From: Streptomyces sp. NRRL S-31
GTDB lineage: Bacteria; Actinomycetota; Actinomycetes; Streptomycetales; Streptomycetaceae
Reading direction: 5' to 3'
NCBI RefSeq assembly: GCF_000718775.1
Contig: NZ_JOCB01000033.1
Location: 1-64,000 of the forward strand
Length of the DNA: 64,000 nt
Shown here: one piece after another, positions 35,892 through 46,092 of the stretch
Layout of the letters: each line of letters starts with the position of its first letter
How positions within the stretch are numbered: position 1 is the first letter of the stretch
Made by a program: the position numbers and the translations under genes
Notes under the pieces: generated by a model
Told to the model about the DNA's origin: nothing
What the model saw: only the letters and a program-made list of their open reading frames with translations
The model's database searches: none

Positions 35892-37049
35892 GTGCGCCGT
35901 ACGGTGTTCAACGAAGATCACGAGGCGTTCCGGGAGACCCTTCGCGCCTTCATCGAGGCCGAGGTCGTACCCGTCTACGACGAGTGGTTCGCCGCCGGCC
36001 AGGCGCCGCGCGACTTCTACTACAAGCTCGGCGAGCTGGGCATCTTCGGCATCAACGTGCCCGAGGAGTACGGCGGCGCGGGCATGGACAGCCACAAGTT
36101 CGAGGCCGTCCTCTACGAGGAGACCGCCCGCGCGGGCGTCCAGTTCGGCGGTTCCGGCGTGCACGTGCTGCTCGCCCTGCCGTACATCAAGATGCTCGCC
36201 ACCGAGGAGCAGAAGAAGCGCTACCTGCCGAAGTTCGTCACCGGCGAGGAGATGTGGGCCATCGCGATGACGGAGCCGGGCACCGGCTCCGACCTCGCGG
36301 GCATGAAGTCCACCGCGAAGCTCTCCGAGGACGGCACCCACTACGTCCTCAACGGCGCCAAGACCTTCATCACCGGCGGCGTCCACGCCGACAAGGTCAT
36401 CGTCTGCGCCCGCACGGCCGCGCCGACCGCCGAGGACCGCCGCCACGGCATCTCCCTCTTCGCCGTCGACACCAAGTCCGAGGGCTACTCCGTCGGCCGC
36501 AAGCTGGACAAGCTCGGCCTGCGCACCTCCGACACCGCCGAGCTGGCCTTCGTCGACGTCAAGGTGCCGGTCGAGGACCTGCTCGGCGAGGAGAACAAGG
36601 GCTTCTACTACCTCGGCCACAACCTGGCCTCCGAGCGCTGGGGCATCGCCTTCGGCGCCTACGCCCAGGCCAAGGCCGCCGTCCGGTTCGCCAAGAATTA
36701 CGTGCAGGACCGCACCGTCTTCGGCAAGCCGGTCGCCCACTTCCAGAACACCAAGTTCGAGCTGGCCGCCTGCCAGGCCGAGGTGGACGCCGCCGAGGCC
36801 GTCGCCGACCGCGCCACGGAGGCCCTGGACGCCGGCGAGCTGACCCCCGCCGAGGCCGCCTCCGCCAAGCTGTTCTGCACCGAGGTCGCGCACCGCGTGA
36901 TCGACCGCTGCCTCCAGCTGCACGGCGGCTACGGCTACATGAACGAGTACCCGATCGCCCGCCTGTACGCGGACAACCGCGTCAACCGCATCTACGGCGG
37001 CACCAGCGAGATCATGAAGTCGATCATCGCCAAGGACATGGGCCTGTAA
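35892..37049 (+). CDS. acyl-CoA dehydrogenase
   Basis: A 385-residue acyl-CoA dehydrogenase. WAIAMTEPGTGSDLAGMKST is the substrate/FAD signature, QLHGGYGYMNEYPIARLYAD contains the second signature, and the C-terminus IYGGTSEIMKSIIAKDMGL is complete. It is only moderately like the leucine-operon enzyme and is probably specific for other short- or medium-chain acyl-CoAs. GTG 35892 is chosen for its GGAGG site seven bases upstream; the frame is open 20 codons further without a ribosome site. A thioesterase gene follows 35 bases later. Confidence 0.9.
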   Translation: MRRTVFNEDHEAFRETLRAFIEAEVVPVYDEWFAAGQAPRDFYYKLGELGIFGINVPEEYGGAGMDSHKFEAVLYEETARAGVQFGGSGVHVLLALPYIKMLATEEQKKRYLPKFVTGEEMWAIAMTEPGTGSDLAGMKSTAKLSEDGTHYVLNGAKTFITGGVHADKVIVCARTAAPTAEDRRHGISLFAVDTKSEGYSVGRKLDKLGLRTSDTAELAFVDVKVPVEDLLGEENKGFYYLGHNLASERWGIAFGAYAQAKAAVRFAKNYVQDRTVFGKPVAHFQNTKFELAACQAEVDAAEAVADRATEALDAGELTPAEAASAKLFCTEVAHRVIDRCLQLHGGYGYMNEYPIARLYADNRVNRIYGGTSEIMKSIIAKDMGL

Positions 37050-37084
37050 CGACCGGGCGATCACCGGCCGGTACAACCGACGCC

Positions 37085-37960
37085 ATGAGCCAGGCACTCC
37101 AGGATCTCCTCGATCTGCTCGACCTGGAGCAGATCGAGGAGAACATCTTCCGCGGCCGGTCCCGCTCCGCCGTCGTCCCGCGCGTCTTCGGCGGGCAGGT
37201 CGCGGCACAGGCGATGGTCGCCGCCGGCCGGACGGTCCCCGCGGACCGGCCGGCCCACTCCCTGCACGCCTACTTCCTGCGCCCCGGCGACCCGGGCGCC
37301 CCGATCGTCTACACCGTCGACCGCATCCGCGACGGCCGCTCCTTCACCACCCGCCGGGTCGTCGCCGTCCAGCACGGCAAGCCGATCTTCCACCTGTCGG
37401 CGTCCTTCCAGGCGCACGAGGAGGGGCTGGAGCACCAGACGCCGATGCCCGTCGCACCGGACCCGGCGACCCTGCCCACCTCCCAGGAGCGGCTGCTCGG
37501 CCACGGCCACCTCGACCCCGAGGTCGTCGAAAGGCTCCTCCAGGCCCGCGAGGCGATCGACCTCCGGTACGCGGACGAGCCGCCGTACGGCCGGTACGGC
37601 GAGCCGCGCGAGCCGCACTCCCAGGTGTGGTTCCGCACCAACGGCAAGCTCCAGGGCGCCATCGACGAGCCCCTGCTCCACGTCGTCCTCGCCACCTACG
37701 TCTCGGACATGACCCTGCTCGACTCGGTGCTGCTCGCGCACGGGCGCGGCGGCTGGGCCGTCGGCGACGTCGTCGGGGCCTCGCTGGACCACGCGATGTG
37801 GTTCCACCGGCCCTTCCGGGCCGACGAATGGCTGCTGTACGACCAGGAGTCGCCGTCCGCGCACGGTGGTCGCGGCCTCGGCCAGGCCCGGATATACACG
37901 CAGGACGGGCGGCTCGCCATCAGCGTCATCCAGGAGGGCGTGGTCCGCGTCCCGAGGTGA
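37085..37960 (+). CDS. acyl-CoA thioesterase II (TesB-like)
   Basis: A 291-residue double-hotdog thioesterase. VFGGQVAAQAMVAAGRT and HAYFLRPGD open the first half. ASLDHAMWFHRPFRADEWLLYDQ is the second-half signature with the catalytic Asp, and GRGLGQARIYTQDGRLAIS closes the protein. It hydrolyses acyl-CoAs to free acid and CoA, and probably works with the preceding dehydrogenase in acyl-CoA turnover. ATG 37085. Confidence 0.92.
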   Translation: MSQALQDLLDLLDLEQIEENIFRGRSRSAVVPRVFGGQVAAQAMVAAGRTVPADRPAHSLHAYFLRPGDPGAPIVYTVDRIRDGRSFTTRRVVAVQHGKPIFHLSASFQAHEEGLEHQTPMPVAPDPATLPTSQERLLGHGHLDPEVVERLLQAREAIDLRYADEPPYGRYGEPREPHSQVWFRTNGKLQGAIDEPLLHVVLATYVSDMTLLDSVLLAHGRGGWAVGDVVGASLDHAMWFHRPFRADEWLLYDQESPSAHGGRGLGQARIYTQDGRLAISVIQEGVVRVPR

Positions 37961-38273
37961 CCGTCACCGGACGTGCCGCCCGAGATGCCGTGTGGCGCAA
38001 GCGGGACTAGGCTCGTTGAGTGAAGGGCCGCAGTGAACGGCATGCCCTGCGCACGGGCCGCCCGGACCCCGGGCTCCCGGCCGCGGCACCCGCAGAGCGA
38101 TCACGCGCGGGTGGACCGCGAGGGCATCGGTGGAGAGGCCGGTCCGTTCGAGCCCGCTGCGGTGACACCTGAAGACCGCGCCGCACCTCCCTATTCGGCA
38201 GCGGCGACGGCCATCCACCTCGCGCCTCCCCTTCCGGGACCCGCGAGAGACGATGGAGATGGAAGGTATTCCC
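37961..38273 (+). promoter_or_regulatory. 313-bp gap upstream of the Gly/His-rich protein gene
   Basis: I see no gene here. The left end has the small palindrome GGTGACCGTCACC around the thioesterase stop. The right end has a GGAAGG ribosome site (38261-38266). It presumably holds the promoter of the secreted protein gene, but no clear -10/-35 pair stands out. Confidence 0.4.
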
Positions 38274-38693
38274 ATGCGATCACAGCGCACGCGGCGTCTT
38301 GTCGCGTTGTCCGCCTCAGGCCTGCTGCTGGCCGGTGGAGCGGCAATCGGCACGGCCGGCAGCGCCTTCGCCTCGGAGCACGGCAACAACAGCTCCTACA
38401 GCAGCGACCACGGTGGTGGCGGCTGGGGCGACGACGACGGCGGCTACGGCTGGGGCAACCACAACGGCGACTACGGCTACGGCAACGGCGGCTACGGTGG
38501 CGGCCACGGTGGCGACCATGGCGGCGGCCACGGCGGCGGCCATGGCGGCGGTGGTGACCACGGCGGTGGCGGCCACGGTGGCGGCGGCCACGGTGGCGGC
38601 GGTCACGGCGGCGGTGGCGGCGGCCACGGTGGTGGCGGCGGCGGTCACGGCGGCGGTGGCGGTGGAGGCCACGGCGGCGGTGGCGGCCACTGA
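38274..38693 (+). CDS. secreted Gly/His-rich low-complexity protein
   Basis: A 139-residue protein. It has a Sec signal (MRSQRTRRLVALSASGLLLA, cleavage likely after AFA near residue 34), then a short polar part with Ser, Asn, Asp and Tyr, then about 75 residues made almost only of HGGG to HGGGGGGG units. There are about 17 histidines at 4-8-residue spacing and no cysteine. Such a chain should be disordered and able to bind divalent metals. I know no characterised homologue. ATG 38274 is set by a GGAAGG site seven bases upstream; an upstream ATG at 38253 lacks one. A UUCG-loop terminator follows. Confidence 0.75.
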   Translation: MRSQRTRRLVALSASGLLLAGGAAIGTAGSAFASEHGNNSSYSSDHGGGGWGDDDGGYGWGNHNGDYGYGNGGYGGGHGGDHGGGHGGGHGGGGDHGGGGHGGGGHGGGGHGGGGGGHGGGGGGHGGGGGGGHGGGGGH

Positions 38694-38715
38694 CCCGAAC
38701 GCCCACTGAGCACGA

Positions 38716-38748
38716 CGTGCGGCCCCGTTCGCGGGGCCGCACCTTTGT
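38716..38748 (+). terminator. terminator with UUCG tetraloop
   Basis: An 11-bp stem (GTGCGGCCCCG with its complement, 38717-38742) is closed by TTCG and followed by CTTTGTGT. It lies 23 bases after the Gly/His-rich protein stop. Confidence 0.85.
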
Positions 38749-38789
38749 GTGCCGCCCGCCCTCCGCCCCGCCGGGCGGCCGCGGCCCGG

Positions 38790-39581
38790 TCAGGCGAGGA
38801 GGCCCGCCTGGTCCAGCAGATACGCGGTCATCGGGTCGTAGTGGCGCGGGCTGACCACGTGGTCGTCGAGCGGCACGACCACCTGCACGGTGCCCTCGGC
38901 CTCCGCGAGGAACAGCGCCGGGTCGTTGCAGTCGGCGTACCCGACGGAGTCGACACCGTGCTGCCCCGCGTACCCCGCCCAGCCGTGGTCGGCCACGACC
39001 AGGTCGGGCAGCGGACGCCCCTCCCGCTCAAGGCCCGTGAGGACGGCACGCATCGGCTCCCCGGAGTGGGTGTGCCACAGCGTCGCGCCGTGCTCCAGCA
39101 CCGCCACGTCGGCGAACTGCATCACGTACCCCTCGTCCGTGCCGAGCCCGTCCGGGATGACGACGATCTCGCAGCCGGCGGCGCGCAGCGCGGCGGCCGT
39201 GGCCCGGTGGACGTCCAGCAGGCCGCCCGGGTGCCCGGTCGCGAACAGCACCCGCTGCCGCCCCTCGGCCGCCTTGCGCAGCCGCGCCGCCATCCGCTCC
39301 AGCGCGTCCACGGTCAGCTCCGGGTCGATGGTGTCCTGTCCGTACCGGTACTCCGGGTCGTCGTTGACGCCCACCCGCTCGGCCATGACCGCGAGCACGT
39401 CCTGTTCGTCCGTCCAGCGCTCGCCCAGCTCCAGGCCGAACCAGAAGGCGCGGACACCGTTGGCGAGCTGGCGGTAGTGGGAGAGGTTGTTCTCGCGGGG
39501 CGTGGCGACGTCCCCCGCGATACGGGTGCGCACCAGGTGGTCGACGAGCTGGGCGCGGCTGGGTGTCCCGGGTATCGGCAT
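38790..39581 (-). CDS. conserved phosphatase-like protein
   Basis: A 263-residue cytoplasmic protein conserved in Streptomyces and commonly labelled phosphatase. I see no standard HAD or histidine-phosphatase signature. Notable stretches are RVLFATGHPGGLLDVHRATAAAL, PDLVVADHGWAGYAGQHG and VVPLDDHVVSPRHYDPMTAYLL; the middle one is a plausible metal-binding patch. The start ATG 39581 follows a G-rich ribosome site. It is adjacent to the PucR gene on the same strand. The function should be treated as unknown. Confidence 0.7.
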   Translation of the reverse strand: MPIPGTPSRAQLVDHLVRTRIAGDVATPRENNLSHYRQLANGVRAFWFGLELGERWTDEQDVLAVMAERVGVNDDPEYRYGQDTIDPELTVDALERMAARLRKAAEGRQRVLFATGHPGGLLDVHRATAAALRAAGCEIVVIPDGLGTDEGYVMQFADVAVLEHGATLWHTHSGEPMRAVLTGLEREGRPLPDLVVADHGWAGYAGQHGVDSVGYADCNDPALFLAEAEGTVQVVVPLDDHVVSPRHYDPMTAYLLDQAGLLA

Positions 39582-39644
39582 GCCCCCCATTGTGGGGCAG
39601 CCCACCTCCTCGGACCCCGGCGCGACCGCCCGCCGGGACGGGCC

Positions 39645-41180
39645 TCACGTGCCGGCGCCGTCACCCCGGCGCAGCGCGAACCACAGCTCCATGCGCACGT
39701 CCGGGTCGTCCAGGTCGACGGCGAGCAGGGCCGCGCAGCGGGCGATCCGCTGCCGCACGGTGTTGCGGTGCACGCCCAGCGCCACCGCCGTCCGGTCCCA
39801 GCTGCCGTGCAGCGACAGCCAGCCGCGCAGCGTCTCGGCGAGCGCGGGCTGCCCGGCGAGGGGCGCGAGCAGCGTACGGGCGTGCGTCTCGGCGTCCACC
39901 GGCGGCACCAGGTCCGCGAGCGCGGGCCGGGCGGCGTGCCGGAGCAGCGGTACGCGGGTGGCACGGGCCCGGGCGAGGGCGCGGCCGGCCTGGGTGTCGG
40001 CGGCCGGCCACTCCCGCGGTCCCGCCGGGGCGCTCACCCCGAGCGTCCAGCCCGGCTGCGGCCCCGGCTCCCGGTCCGCCGGCACCAGCACCCGTACGAC
40101 GTCACGCGCCAGGTCGACCAGGGGTGAACCGAGGGCCGCGCCGAGCGCGGAGGCGGCGACCGGGTCCGGTGCCTGGACCTCCGGCCGGGCGTGCACGACG
40201 AGCCACCGCCCGGCACCGAGCAGCGGGGCCACCTCCTCGGGCGGGGCGCCCAGCAGCAGCCGGACCAGCGCGGAGGACCGGGCCGCGCCGGCTCCGCTCT
40301 GGTGCTCCCCGGTCAGCAGGGCCAGCAGCACGGCGGCGACGGAGGCGATGGTGTGGTCGCCGGGATCCCGCCGGGGGGTGGCCACCCCGAGCACGAACCC
40401 CTCACCGGAACCGAGGGCGTAGACGGCGAGGTGGGTGCCGCCGAAGGCATCGGTGGCGGAGGAGGGACGCGGCCGGGCGGCCGGTCCGACCACCCCGGCC
40501 AGCTCCGCCAGCGCCGCCCGCAGCCCCTCCCGGGTCTCCCCGCCCGTCCCCGTGACCGCCTCCCGGCCCGCCCCGGCGACCTCCGTGCCGTCGGGGCCGT
40601 ACAGCACCGCGCGGCCGCCCAGGTGCTGGGCCAGCCGGCGCAGGACCGACGGGACCGGGTCGGGCCGGGACGCGGCCGCCGCGAGGCTCTGCTGGGCCTC
40701 CGTGACCCGGCGCAGCTCCGCCAGCCGGGCCTGCGCCATCAGCTGCCACACCGCGCGGGCCACGGCGGAGAACGTGGTCTGCGGCGGGACCTCCAGCAGC
40801 GGCAGGCCGTGCCGGTCGCACGCGGCGACCAGGGCGCGCGGGACCGTGTCGTGCACCGGGGCCACCCCGAAGCCGAGGGCGGCGCCGCCGGCGGCCACGA
40901 TCCGGGACACGTAGCCGTCGAAATAGTCGTCGAAGCAGTCGTCGGCGTACGGGCCCGCCCCGGCCGCCTCCGGGATGTGCACCCCGGCCGTCAGCAGCAG
41001 CTCGCCGCCCAGCAGGTACGGGTAGGGGTCGGCCATCTCCGAGGTGTGCGCCCAGTGGATCGCGATCCCCGGCTCCCGGGGACCGGCGATCCGCCGCAGG
41101 GCGAGGTCCTCCCGGGCCAGCAGCGCCTGGAGGGCCACCGGCGGGGTGGGCGGGACCGCTGGGGCGGTCGTCTCCGGCAT
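39645..41180 (-). CDS. PucR-family transcriptional regulator
   Basis: A 511-residue regulator. Residues 15-140 form the PucR sensor domain ([38 protein letters not shown]). A middle GAF-like/GGDEF-related region follows. The C-terminal HTH_30 domain reads [23 protein letters not shown] near residue 480. PucR proteins control purine, amino-acid and polyamine use. It is divergent from the symporter/agmatinase operon across 189 bases, so that operon is the likely target. ATG 41180 with GGAGGG upstream is chosen; an ATG six codons earlier is possible. Confidence 0.87.
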   Translation of the reverse strand: MPETTAPAVPPTPPVALQALLAREDLALRRIAGPREPGIAIHWAHTSEMADPYPYLLGGELLLTAGVHIPEAAGAGPYADDCFDDYFDGYVSRIVAAGGAALGFGVAPVHDTVPRALVAACDRHGLPLLEVPPQTTFSAVARAVWQLMAQARLAELRRVTEAQQSLAAAASRPDPVPSVLRRLAQHLGGRAVLYGPDGTEVAGAGREAVTGTGGETREGLRAALAELAGVVGPAARPRPSSATDAFGGTHLAVYALGSGEGFVLGVATPRRDPGDHTIASVAAVLLALLTGEHQSGAGAARSSALVRLLLGAPPEEVAPLLGAGRWLVVHARPEVQAPDPVAASALGAALGSPLVDLARDVVRVLVPADREPGPQPGWTLGVSAPAGPREWPAADTQAGRALARARATRVPLLRHAARPALADLVPPVDAETHARTLLAPLAGQPALAETLRGWLSLHGSWDRTAVALGVHRNTVRQRIARCAALLAVDLDDPDVRMELWFALRRGDGAGT

Positions 41181-41369
41181 GGTGTGCACACCCTCCATCC
41201 CGCCCCGTTCCTGTGGATGAAACGTACACTTCGCAGTCGCTTTCCGGCCACCTACTGTCGAGTGAGCACGGCAGCCGCGGGTACGGGCGGATGTCCCCGC
41301 GAGCCGCTGCCGGTACAGCCGAAGCATCTGCACGACACGCCACCGGAAGTGCGCGAAGGAGGGCCGCCC

Positions 41370-42830
41370 ATGGCCGTCGACTACACCGTGATCGTCGTCT
41401 ATCTCGCCGGCATGCTGGCGATGGGCTGGTGGGGCATGCGCCGCGCCAGGTCCAAGAGCGAGTTCCTGGTGGCCGGACGCCGCCTCGGTCCCGTCATGTA
41501 CTCCGGGACCATGGCGGCCATCGTGCTCGGCGGCGCCTCCACCATCGGCGGGGTGGGCCTCGGGTACCGGTACGGGCTCTCCGGCGCCTGGATGGTCTTC
41601 ACCATCGGCCTCGGCCTGCTCGCCCTGTCGGTCTTCTTCTCCGCCCGCATCGCCCGCCTGAAGGTCTACACCGTCTCCGAGATGCTGGACCTGCGCTACG
41701 GCGGCCGGGCCGGGGTGATCTCGGGCGTGGTCATGTGGGCGTACACCCTCATGCTCGCGGTGACCTCCACCATCGCCTACGCCACGATCTTCGACGTCCT
41801 GTTCGACCTGAACCGCACGGTCTCGATCGTCATCGGCGGCGCGATCGTCGTCGCGTACTCGACCCTCGGCGGGATGTGGTCCATCACGCTGACCGACATG
41901 GTGCAGTTCGTCGTCAAGACCATCGGCGTGCTGCTGCTCCTGCTGCCGATCGCCGTCGTGAAGGCGGGCGGCTTCGGCGCGATGCGGGCCGAGCTGCCCA
42001 CCTCGTACTTCGACCCGCTGGGCATCGGCGGCGAGACGATCTTCACGTACGTGCTGATCTACACGTTCGGCATGCTGATCGGGCAGGACATCTGGCAGCG
42101 CGTGTTCACCGCCCGCGGCGACACCACGGCCAGGTGGGGCGGGACGGCGGCCGGCACCTACTGCCTGGCCTACGCCCTCGCCGGCGCGGTGATCGGCACG
42201 GCCGCCAAGGTGCTCTATCCGAAGCTGGGCAACCCCGACGACGCCTTCGCCACCATCGTCAAGGACGAACTCCCCGTCGGCGTGCGCGGACTGGTGCTGG
42301 CCGCCGCCCTGGCCGCCGTGATGTCGACCTCCTCCGGCGCCCTGATCGCCTGCGCCACCGTCGCCAACAACGACATCTGGTCACGGCTGCGCGGCCTCGT
42401 GCGCCGGGACGGCGAGGAGCCCGACGAGGTGGGCGGCAACCGCGTCTTCATCCTGGTCATGGGGGTGGCGGTGATCGGCACGGCGATCGCGCTGAACAAC
42501 GTGGTCGAGGCGCTCACCGTGGCCTACAACCTCCTCGTCGGCGGCCTGCTGGTGCCCATCCTCGGCGGCCTGCTGTGGAAGCGCGGCACGGTCCAGGGCG
42601 CGCTGGCCGCCGTCACCGTCGGCGGTCTCGCCGTCATCGGCCTGATGGCCGGCTACGGCATCCTGGCCAACGAGCCCGTCTACTACGGCCTGCCGGCCTC
42701 CCTGGCGGCCTACGTCGCCGTCTCCCTGGCCACCCGGCCCACCGACGAGGCGGTCCTCGCCGCCTGGCGCGAGCGCCTCGCCGGACGGTCACCCGAACTC
42801 GCGTCCGAACCGGTCCCGGCTCACCAGTAG
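41370..42830 (+). CDS. sodium:solute symporter (SSS family)
   Basis: A 486-residue membrane transporter with about 13 hydrophobic segments. SSS-family marks are [14 protein letters not shown] after the first helix, [19 protein letters not shown], and the conserved region [21 protein letters not shown]. It would import a small organic solute with sodium. Being first in an operon with a ureohydrolase and a ThDP enzyme, a guanidino compound or polyamine is a reasonable guess for the substrate. ATG 41370 follows a GAAGGAGGG site. Confidence 0.88.
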   Translation: MAVDYTVIVVYLAGMLAMGWWGMRRARSKSEFLVAGRRLGPVMYSGTMAAIVLGGASTIGGVGLGYRYGLSGAWMVFTIGLGLLALSVFFSARIARLKVYTVSEMLDLRYGGRAGVISGVVMWAYTLMLAVTSTIAYATIFDVLFDLNRTVSIVIGGAIVVAYSTLGGMWSITLTDMVQFVVKTIGVLLLLLPIAVVKAGGFGAMRAELPTSYFDPLGIGGETIFTYVLIYTFGMLIGQDIWQRVFTARGDTTARWGGTAAGTYCLAYALAGAVIGTAAKVLYPKLGNPDDAFATIVKDELPVGVRGLVLAAALAAVMSTSSGALIACATVANNDIWSRLRGLVRRDGEEPDEVGGNRVFILVMGVAVIGTAIALNNVVEALTVAYNLLVGGLLVPILGGLLWKRGTVQGALAAVTVGGLAVIGLMAGYGILANEPVYYGLPASLAAYVAVSLATRPTDEAVLAAWRERLAGRSPELASEPVPAHQ

Positions 42831-42886
42831 AGTCGTCCGGAAAGCAGTACATGCGCGACGAAGCGCAGGAAAGAAGGCATTCCACC

Positions 42887-43867
42887 ATGAGCAGCAACGA
42901 GACGCCCCGCGGCCCCGTCGACTCCTCCCGCGTCCCGCGGTACGCCGGCCCCGCCACCTTCGCCCGGCTGCCCCGCCTGGACGAGGTCGGCACCGCCGAC
43001 GTCGCCGTGGTGGGCGTGCCGTTCGACTCCGGCGTCTCGTACCGGCCGGGCGCCCGCTTCGGCGGCAACGCCATCCGCGAGGCGTCCCGGCTGCTGCGCC
43101 CGTACAACCCGGCGCAGGACGCCTCCCCGTTCGCCCTGGCGCAGGTCGCGGACGGCGGTGACATCGCCGTGAACCCGTTCAACATCAACGAGGCCGTGGA
43201 GACCATCGAGGCCGCCGCCGACGACCTGCTCGGCACCGGCGCCCGGCTGATGACCCTCGGCGGCGACCACACCATCGCGCTGCCGCTGCTCCGCTCGGTC
43301 GCGAGGAAGCACGGCCCGGTGGCCCTGCTGCACTTCGACGCCCACCTCGACACCTGGGACACCTACTTCGGCGCCGAGTACACCCACGGCACGCCGTTCC
43401 GCCGCGCGGTGGAGGAGGGCATCCTCGACACCTCCGCCCTCTCCCACGTCGGCACCCGCGGCCCGCTCTACGGCAAGCAGGACCTCACCGACGACGAGAA
43501 GATGGGCTTCGGCATCGTCACCTCGGCGGACGTCTACCGCCGCGGCGCCGACGAGGTCGCCGACCAGCTCCGCCAGCGCATCGGCGACCGCCCGCTGTAC
43601 ATCTCCATCGACATCGACTGCCTGGACCCGGCCCACGCGCCCGGCACCGGCACCCCGGAGGCGGGCGGCATGACCTCCCGCGAACTGCTGGAGATCCTGC
43701 GCGGGCTGGCCTCCTGCAACCTGGTCTCGGCGGACGTGGTCGAGGTCGCCCCGGCGTACGACCACGCCGAGATCACCTCGGTCGCCGCCTCCCACACGGC
43801 CTACGAACTGACCACGCTCATGAGCCGCCGGATCGCGGCGGCCCGGAAGGACGCGGAAGCGAAGTGA
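42887..43867 (+). CDS. speB: agmatinase-family ureohydrolase
   Basis: A 326-residue ureohydrolase. All manganese ligands are present: [22 protein letters not shown] and [42 protein letters not shown] is typical of agmatinase/guanidinobutyrase rather than arginase. It releases urea from a guanidino substrate such as agmatine (giving putrescine) or guanidinobutyrate. It is translationally coupled to the next gene by a GTGA overlap, which suggests that its product or substrate is shared with the ThDP enzyme. Confidence 0.88.
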   Translation: MSSNETPRGPVDSSRVPRYAGPATFARLPRLDEVGTADVAVVGVPFDSGVSYRPGARFGGNAIREASRLLRPYNPAQDASPFALAQVADGGDIAVNPFNINEAVETIEAAADDLLGTGARLMTLGGDHTIALPLLRSVARKHGPVALLHFDAHLDTWDTYFGAEYTHGTPFRRAVEEGILDTSALSHVGTRGPLYGKQDLTDDEKMGFGIVTSADVYRRGADEVADQLRQRIGDRPLYISIDIDCLDPAHAPGTGTPEAGGMTSRELLEILRGLASCNLVSADVVEVAPAYDHAEITSVAASHTAYELTTLMSRRIAAARKDAEAK

Positions 43868-45549
43868 CCCACGACCACGACCTGGTACTCCGCCCGACCG
43901 AGGCGCAGATCGCCGCCGCCCTCGACCCGCCCCAGGGGCGCAACGGCGGAGACCTGGTCGTGGAGACGCTGGCCGGGCTCGGCGCGACCACCGTCTTCGG
44001 TCTGCCCGGCCAGCACGCGCTCGGCATGTTCGACGCCCTGCGCCGCTCGTCCCTGCGCTACGTCGGCCTGCGGGTGGAGAACAACGCGGGCTTCGCGGCC
44101 GACGCGTACGGCAGGATCACCGGCGAGGCGGCCCCGCTGCTGCTCTCGACCGGCCCGGGCGCGCTGACGTCACTGGCCGCGCTCCAGGAGGCGGCAGCGG
44201 CCAGCGCGCCGGTGCTGGCGATCAGCAGCCAGATCCCGACGGCGGGCCTGGGCGGCGGCCGGCACGGCTACCTCCACGAACTCGCCGACCAGGCGGCCTC
44301 GTTCCGGGGTGTCGTCAAGTCGGTCCACACCGTCCGCACCCCGTCCCAGATCCCCTCGGCCGTCGCGGCGGCCTGGAAGTCGGCGCTGACGGCCCCGCAC
44401 GGCCCGGTGTTCGTGGAGATCCCGCAGGACGTCCTGCTGGCCGAGACCTCGCTGCCCGTGGTGACGGCCCCGGACGCGACCCCCGAGGACCTGGTGCCGC
44501 GCCCCGAACTGACGGCGGTGGCGGCCCACCTGCTGTCCCGCGCCGCCCGCCCGGTGATCGTCGCGGGCGGCGGAGTGGTGCGCGCGGACGCCTCCGGCAA
44601 ACTCCTGCGCCTGGCGGAGAAGCTGGACGCGCCCGTGGTCACGACCTTCGGCGGCAAGGGCGCCTTCCCCTGGGAGCACCCGCTGTCCCTTCGGTCCTGG
44701 CTGGAGGACCGGCACACCACGGACTTCCTGGAGGATGCCGACGTCCTCCTGGTGGTCGGCTCCGGACTCGGTGAACTCTCCTCCAACTACCACACGTTCA
44801 GGCCCCGCGGCCGGGTGATCCAGATCGAGGCCGACCTCGGCAAGCTGGAGTCCAACCACCCGGCGCTCGGCATCCACGCGGACGCCCGGCCGGCCCTCCA
44901 GGCCCTGCTGGAGACGGTGGAGGAGCGGACGGACGAGACGGCGCCGCACCGGGTGCGGGAGCTGCTCGCGAAGGTCGCCGACCGCATCGCGTCCCAGGAA
45001 CTGACGCTGGAGCAGGACGTGTTGGCCTCGGTCCGCCGCGCCCTGCCCGCCGGCTCCCCGTCCTTCTGGGACATGACGATCCTGGCGTACTGGGCCTGGT
45101 CGGCGTTCGACCCCCGGGGCGCCAACACCATGCACTCGGCCCAGGGCGCCGGCGGCCTCGGCTACGGCTTCCCGGCGGCCCTCGGCGCGGCGGCGGCGGA
45201 CCCCACGCGCCCGGTCCTGGCGGTCTCCGGCGACGGCGGAGCGCTCTACTCGGTCGCCGAACTCGCCACGGCCCGCCAGTACGACCTCCCCGTCACCTGG
45301 CTCATCGTCGACGACGGCGGCTACGGCATCCTCCGCGAGTACATGACGGACGCCTTCGGCCAGGCCACGGCGACGGAACTGACCCGCCCCGACTACGCGG
45401 CCCTGGCGGAGTCCTTCGGCGTCCCGGGCCTCCGCACGACCCCGGAAACCCTGGAGGCCGACCTGGCGAAGGCCCTGGCGACCCCCGGCCCCTCGGTCCT
45501 CGTACTCCCCGCCGTACTCCGCATGTTCGCCCCTACCCACCTGGGCTGA
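43864..45549 (+). CDS. ThDP-dependent enzyme, acetolactate-synthase-like
   Basis: A 561-residue enzyme with the three ThDP-family domains. The N-terminal PYR domain contains [15 protein letters not shown] and the cofactor-activating Glu72 in [16 protein letters not shown] central Rossmann domain is followed by the C-terminal PP domain with [22 protein letters not shown] through [11 protein letters not shown]. It is a decarboxylase/lyase of the acetolactate synthase, benzoylformate decarboxylase or CeaS type. The biosynthetic acetolactate synthase is not expected here, and no small-subunit gene follows. Its last 16 codons recur at 47061-47129. It overlaps the convergent ATPase gene by 17 bases. 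Confidence 0.85.
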   Translation: MTHDHDLVLRPTEAQIAAALDPPQGRNGGDLVVETLAGLGATTVFGLPGQHALGMFDALRRSSLRYVGLRVENNAGFAADAYGRITGEAAPLLLSTGPGALTSLAALQEAAAASAPVLAISSQIPTAGLGGGRHGYLHELADQAASFRGVVKSVHTVRTPSQIPSAVAAAWKSALTAPHGPVFVEIPQDVLLAETSLPVVTAPDATPEDLVPRPELTAVAAHLLSRAARPVIVAGGGVVRADASGKLLRLAEKLDAPVVTTFGGKGAFPWEHPLSLRSWLEDRHTTDFLEDADVLLVVGSGLGELSSNYHTFRPRGRVIQIEADLGKLESNHPALGIHADARPALQALLETVEERTDETAPHRVRELLAKVADRIASQELTLEQDVLASVRRALPAGSPSFWDMTILAYWAWSAFDPRGANTMHSAQGAGGLGYGFPAALGAAAADPTRPVLAVSGDGGALYSVAELATARQYDLPVTWLIVDDGGYGILREYMTDAFGQATATELTRPDYAALAESFGVPGLRTTPETLEADLAKALATPGPSVLVLPAVLRMFAPTHLG

Positions 45550-45566
45550 ACGGGGGCGGCATCGGC
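45498..45566. repeat. 69-bp direct repeat, copy 1 (3' end of the ThDP gene)
   Basis: Matches 47061-47129 at 67 of 69 positions. It covers the last codons and stop of the ThDP-enzyme gene and the last codons of the ATPase gene on the other strand. Confidence 0.88.
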
Positions 45567-45988
45567 AACTCCGCCCAGACCGCCTTGCCGATGCCGTGCC
45601 GCCGGGGGCAACAACCCCAGCGCGTCGCCAGGGCGCTGATGATGGCGAGGCCACGGCCCTGCTCGTCGTCGGCCGCCGCCTCTCTCGGCACCGGCCGGGT
45701 CCGGCCGGCGTCGGCGACCTCCACACGCAGCCGCCCCTCGCACCGGGCGACACGCACTCCGATCTCCCGACCGGCCGGTGTCCGCGCGTGCCGGATGGCG
45801 TTGCTCATCAGTTCCGAGAGCAGTAGCCCGGCCGTGTCGGCGAGGTCGCCGTCGACTCCCCATGCGGCAAGCTGCCCGCGAAGCAGCTCGCGAGCACGTC
45901 CGGCGCTGCGCGGGTCGTGGGGTAACCGCCACTGGACCTCGGTCGTGACGGGAGCTTCGGGTGGCGTAGCTACGGTGTCGTCGGACAC
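45533..45988 (-). CDS. RsbW-like ATP-binding protein (HATPase_c)
   Basis: A 151-residue GHKL-fold protein. LLLSELMSNAIRHAR is the N-box, VEVADAGRTRP the G1 region, and DDEQGRGLAIISALATRWG the G2 region. It is typical of the many orphan Streptomyces anti-sigma or serine-kinase proteins. Its last residues (MPPPFSPGG) and stop fall inside the 69-bp direct repeat; one T in copy 1 makes the stop, and copy 2 has C there. GTG 45988 has a GGAGG site. It is divergent from the GntR gene. Partners are unknown, and no sigma factor or anti-anti-sigma gene is adjacent. Confidence 0.85.
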   Translation of the reverse strand: MSDDTVATPPEAPVTTEVQWRLPHDPRSAGRARELLRGQLAAWGVDGDLADTAGLLLSELMSNAIRHARTPAGREIGVRVARCEGRLRVEVADAGRTRPVPREAAADDEQGRGLAIISALATRWGCCPRRHGIGKAVWAELPMPPPFSPGG

Positions 45989-46025
45989 GGGACCTCCGAG
46001 GTGATCAGGATGTGAATGAAAAGGC

Positions 46026-46045
46026 CTACATCTCTAGAGATGTAG
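46026..46045. promoter_or_regulatory. GntR operator candidate 1
   Basis: CTACATCTCTAGAGATGTAG is a perfect 20-base palindrome in the divergent gap, 38 bases before the ATPase start. Its core ACATCTCTAGAGATGT recurs nearby. Confidence 0.8.
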
Positions 46046-46078
46046 GAAGTAAAGCCGGTGGCTCCGTCCAGCGCAATG

Positions 46079-46092
46079 CATCTCTAGAGATG
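46079..46092. promoter_or_regulatory. GntR operator candidate 2 (with a half site at 46158-46168)
   Basis: CATCTCTAGAGATG is an exact 14-base copy of the core of the first palindrome, 53 bases downstream. A partial third copy (GTCTAGAGATG) overlaps 46158-46168, just before the GntR start. Confidence 0.78.

Noticed and set aside
38316..38690. An Ala/Thr/Val-rich ORF opposite the Gly/His-rich gene
   Set aside because: It is the antisense reading of GGC/CAC repeats. The plus frame has a signal peptide, a ribosome site and a terminator.
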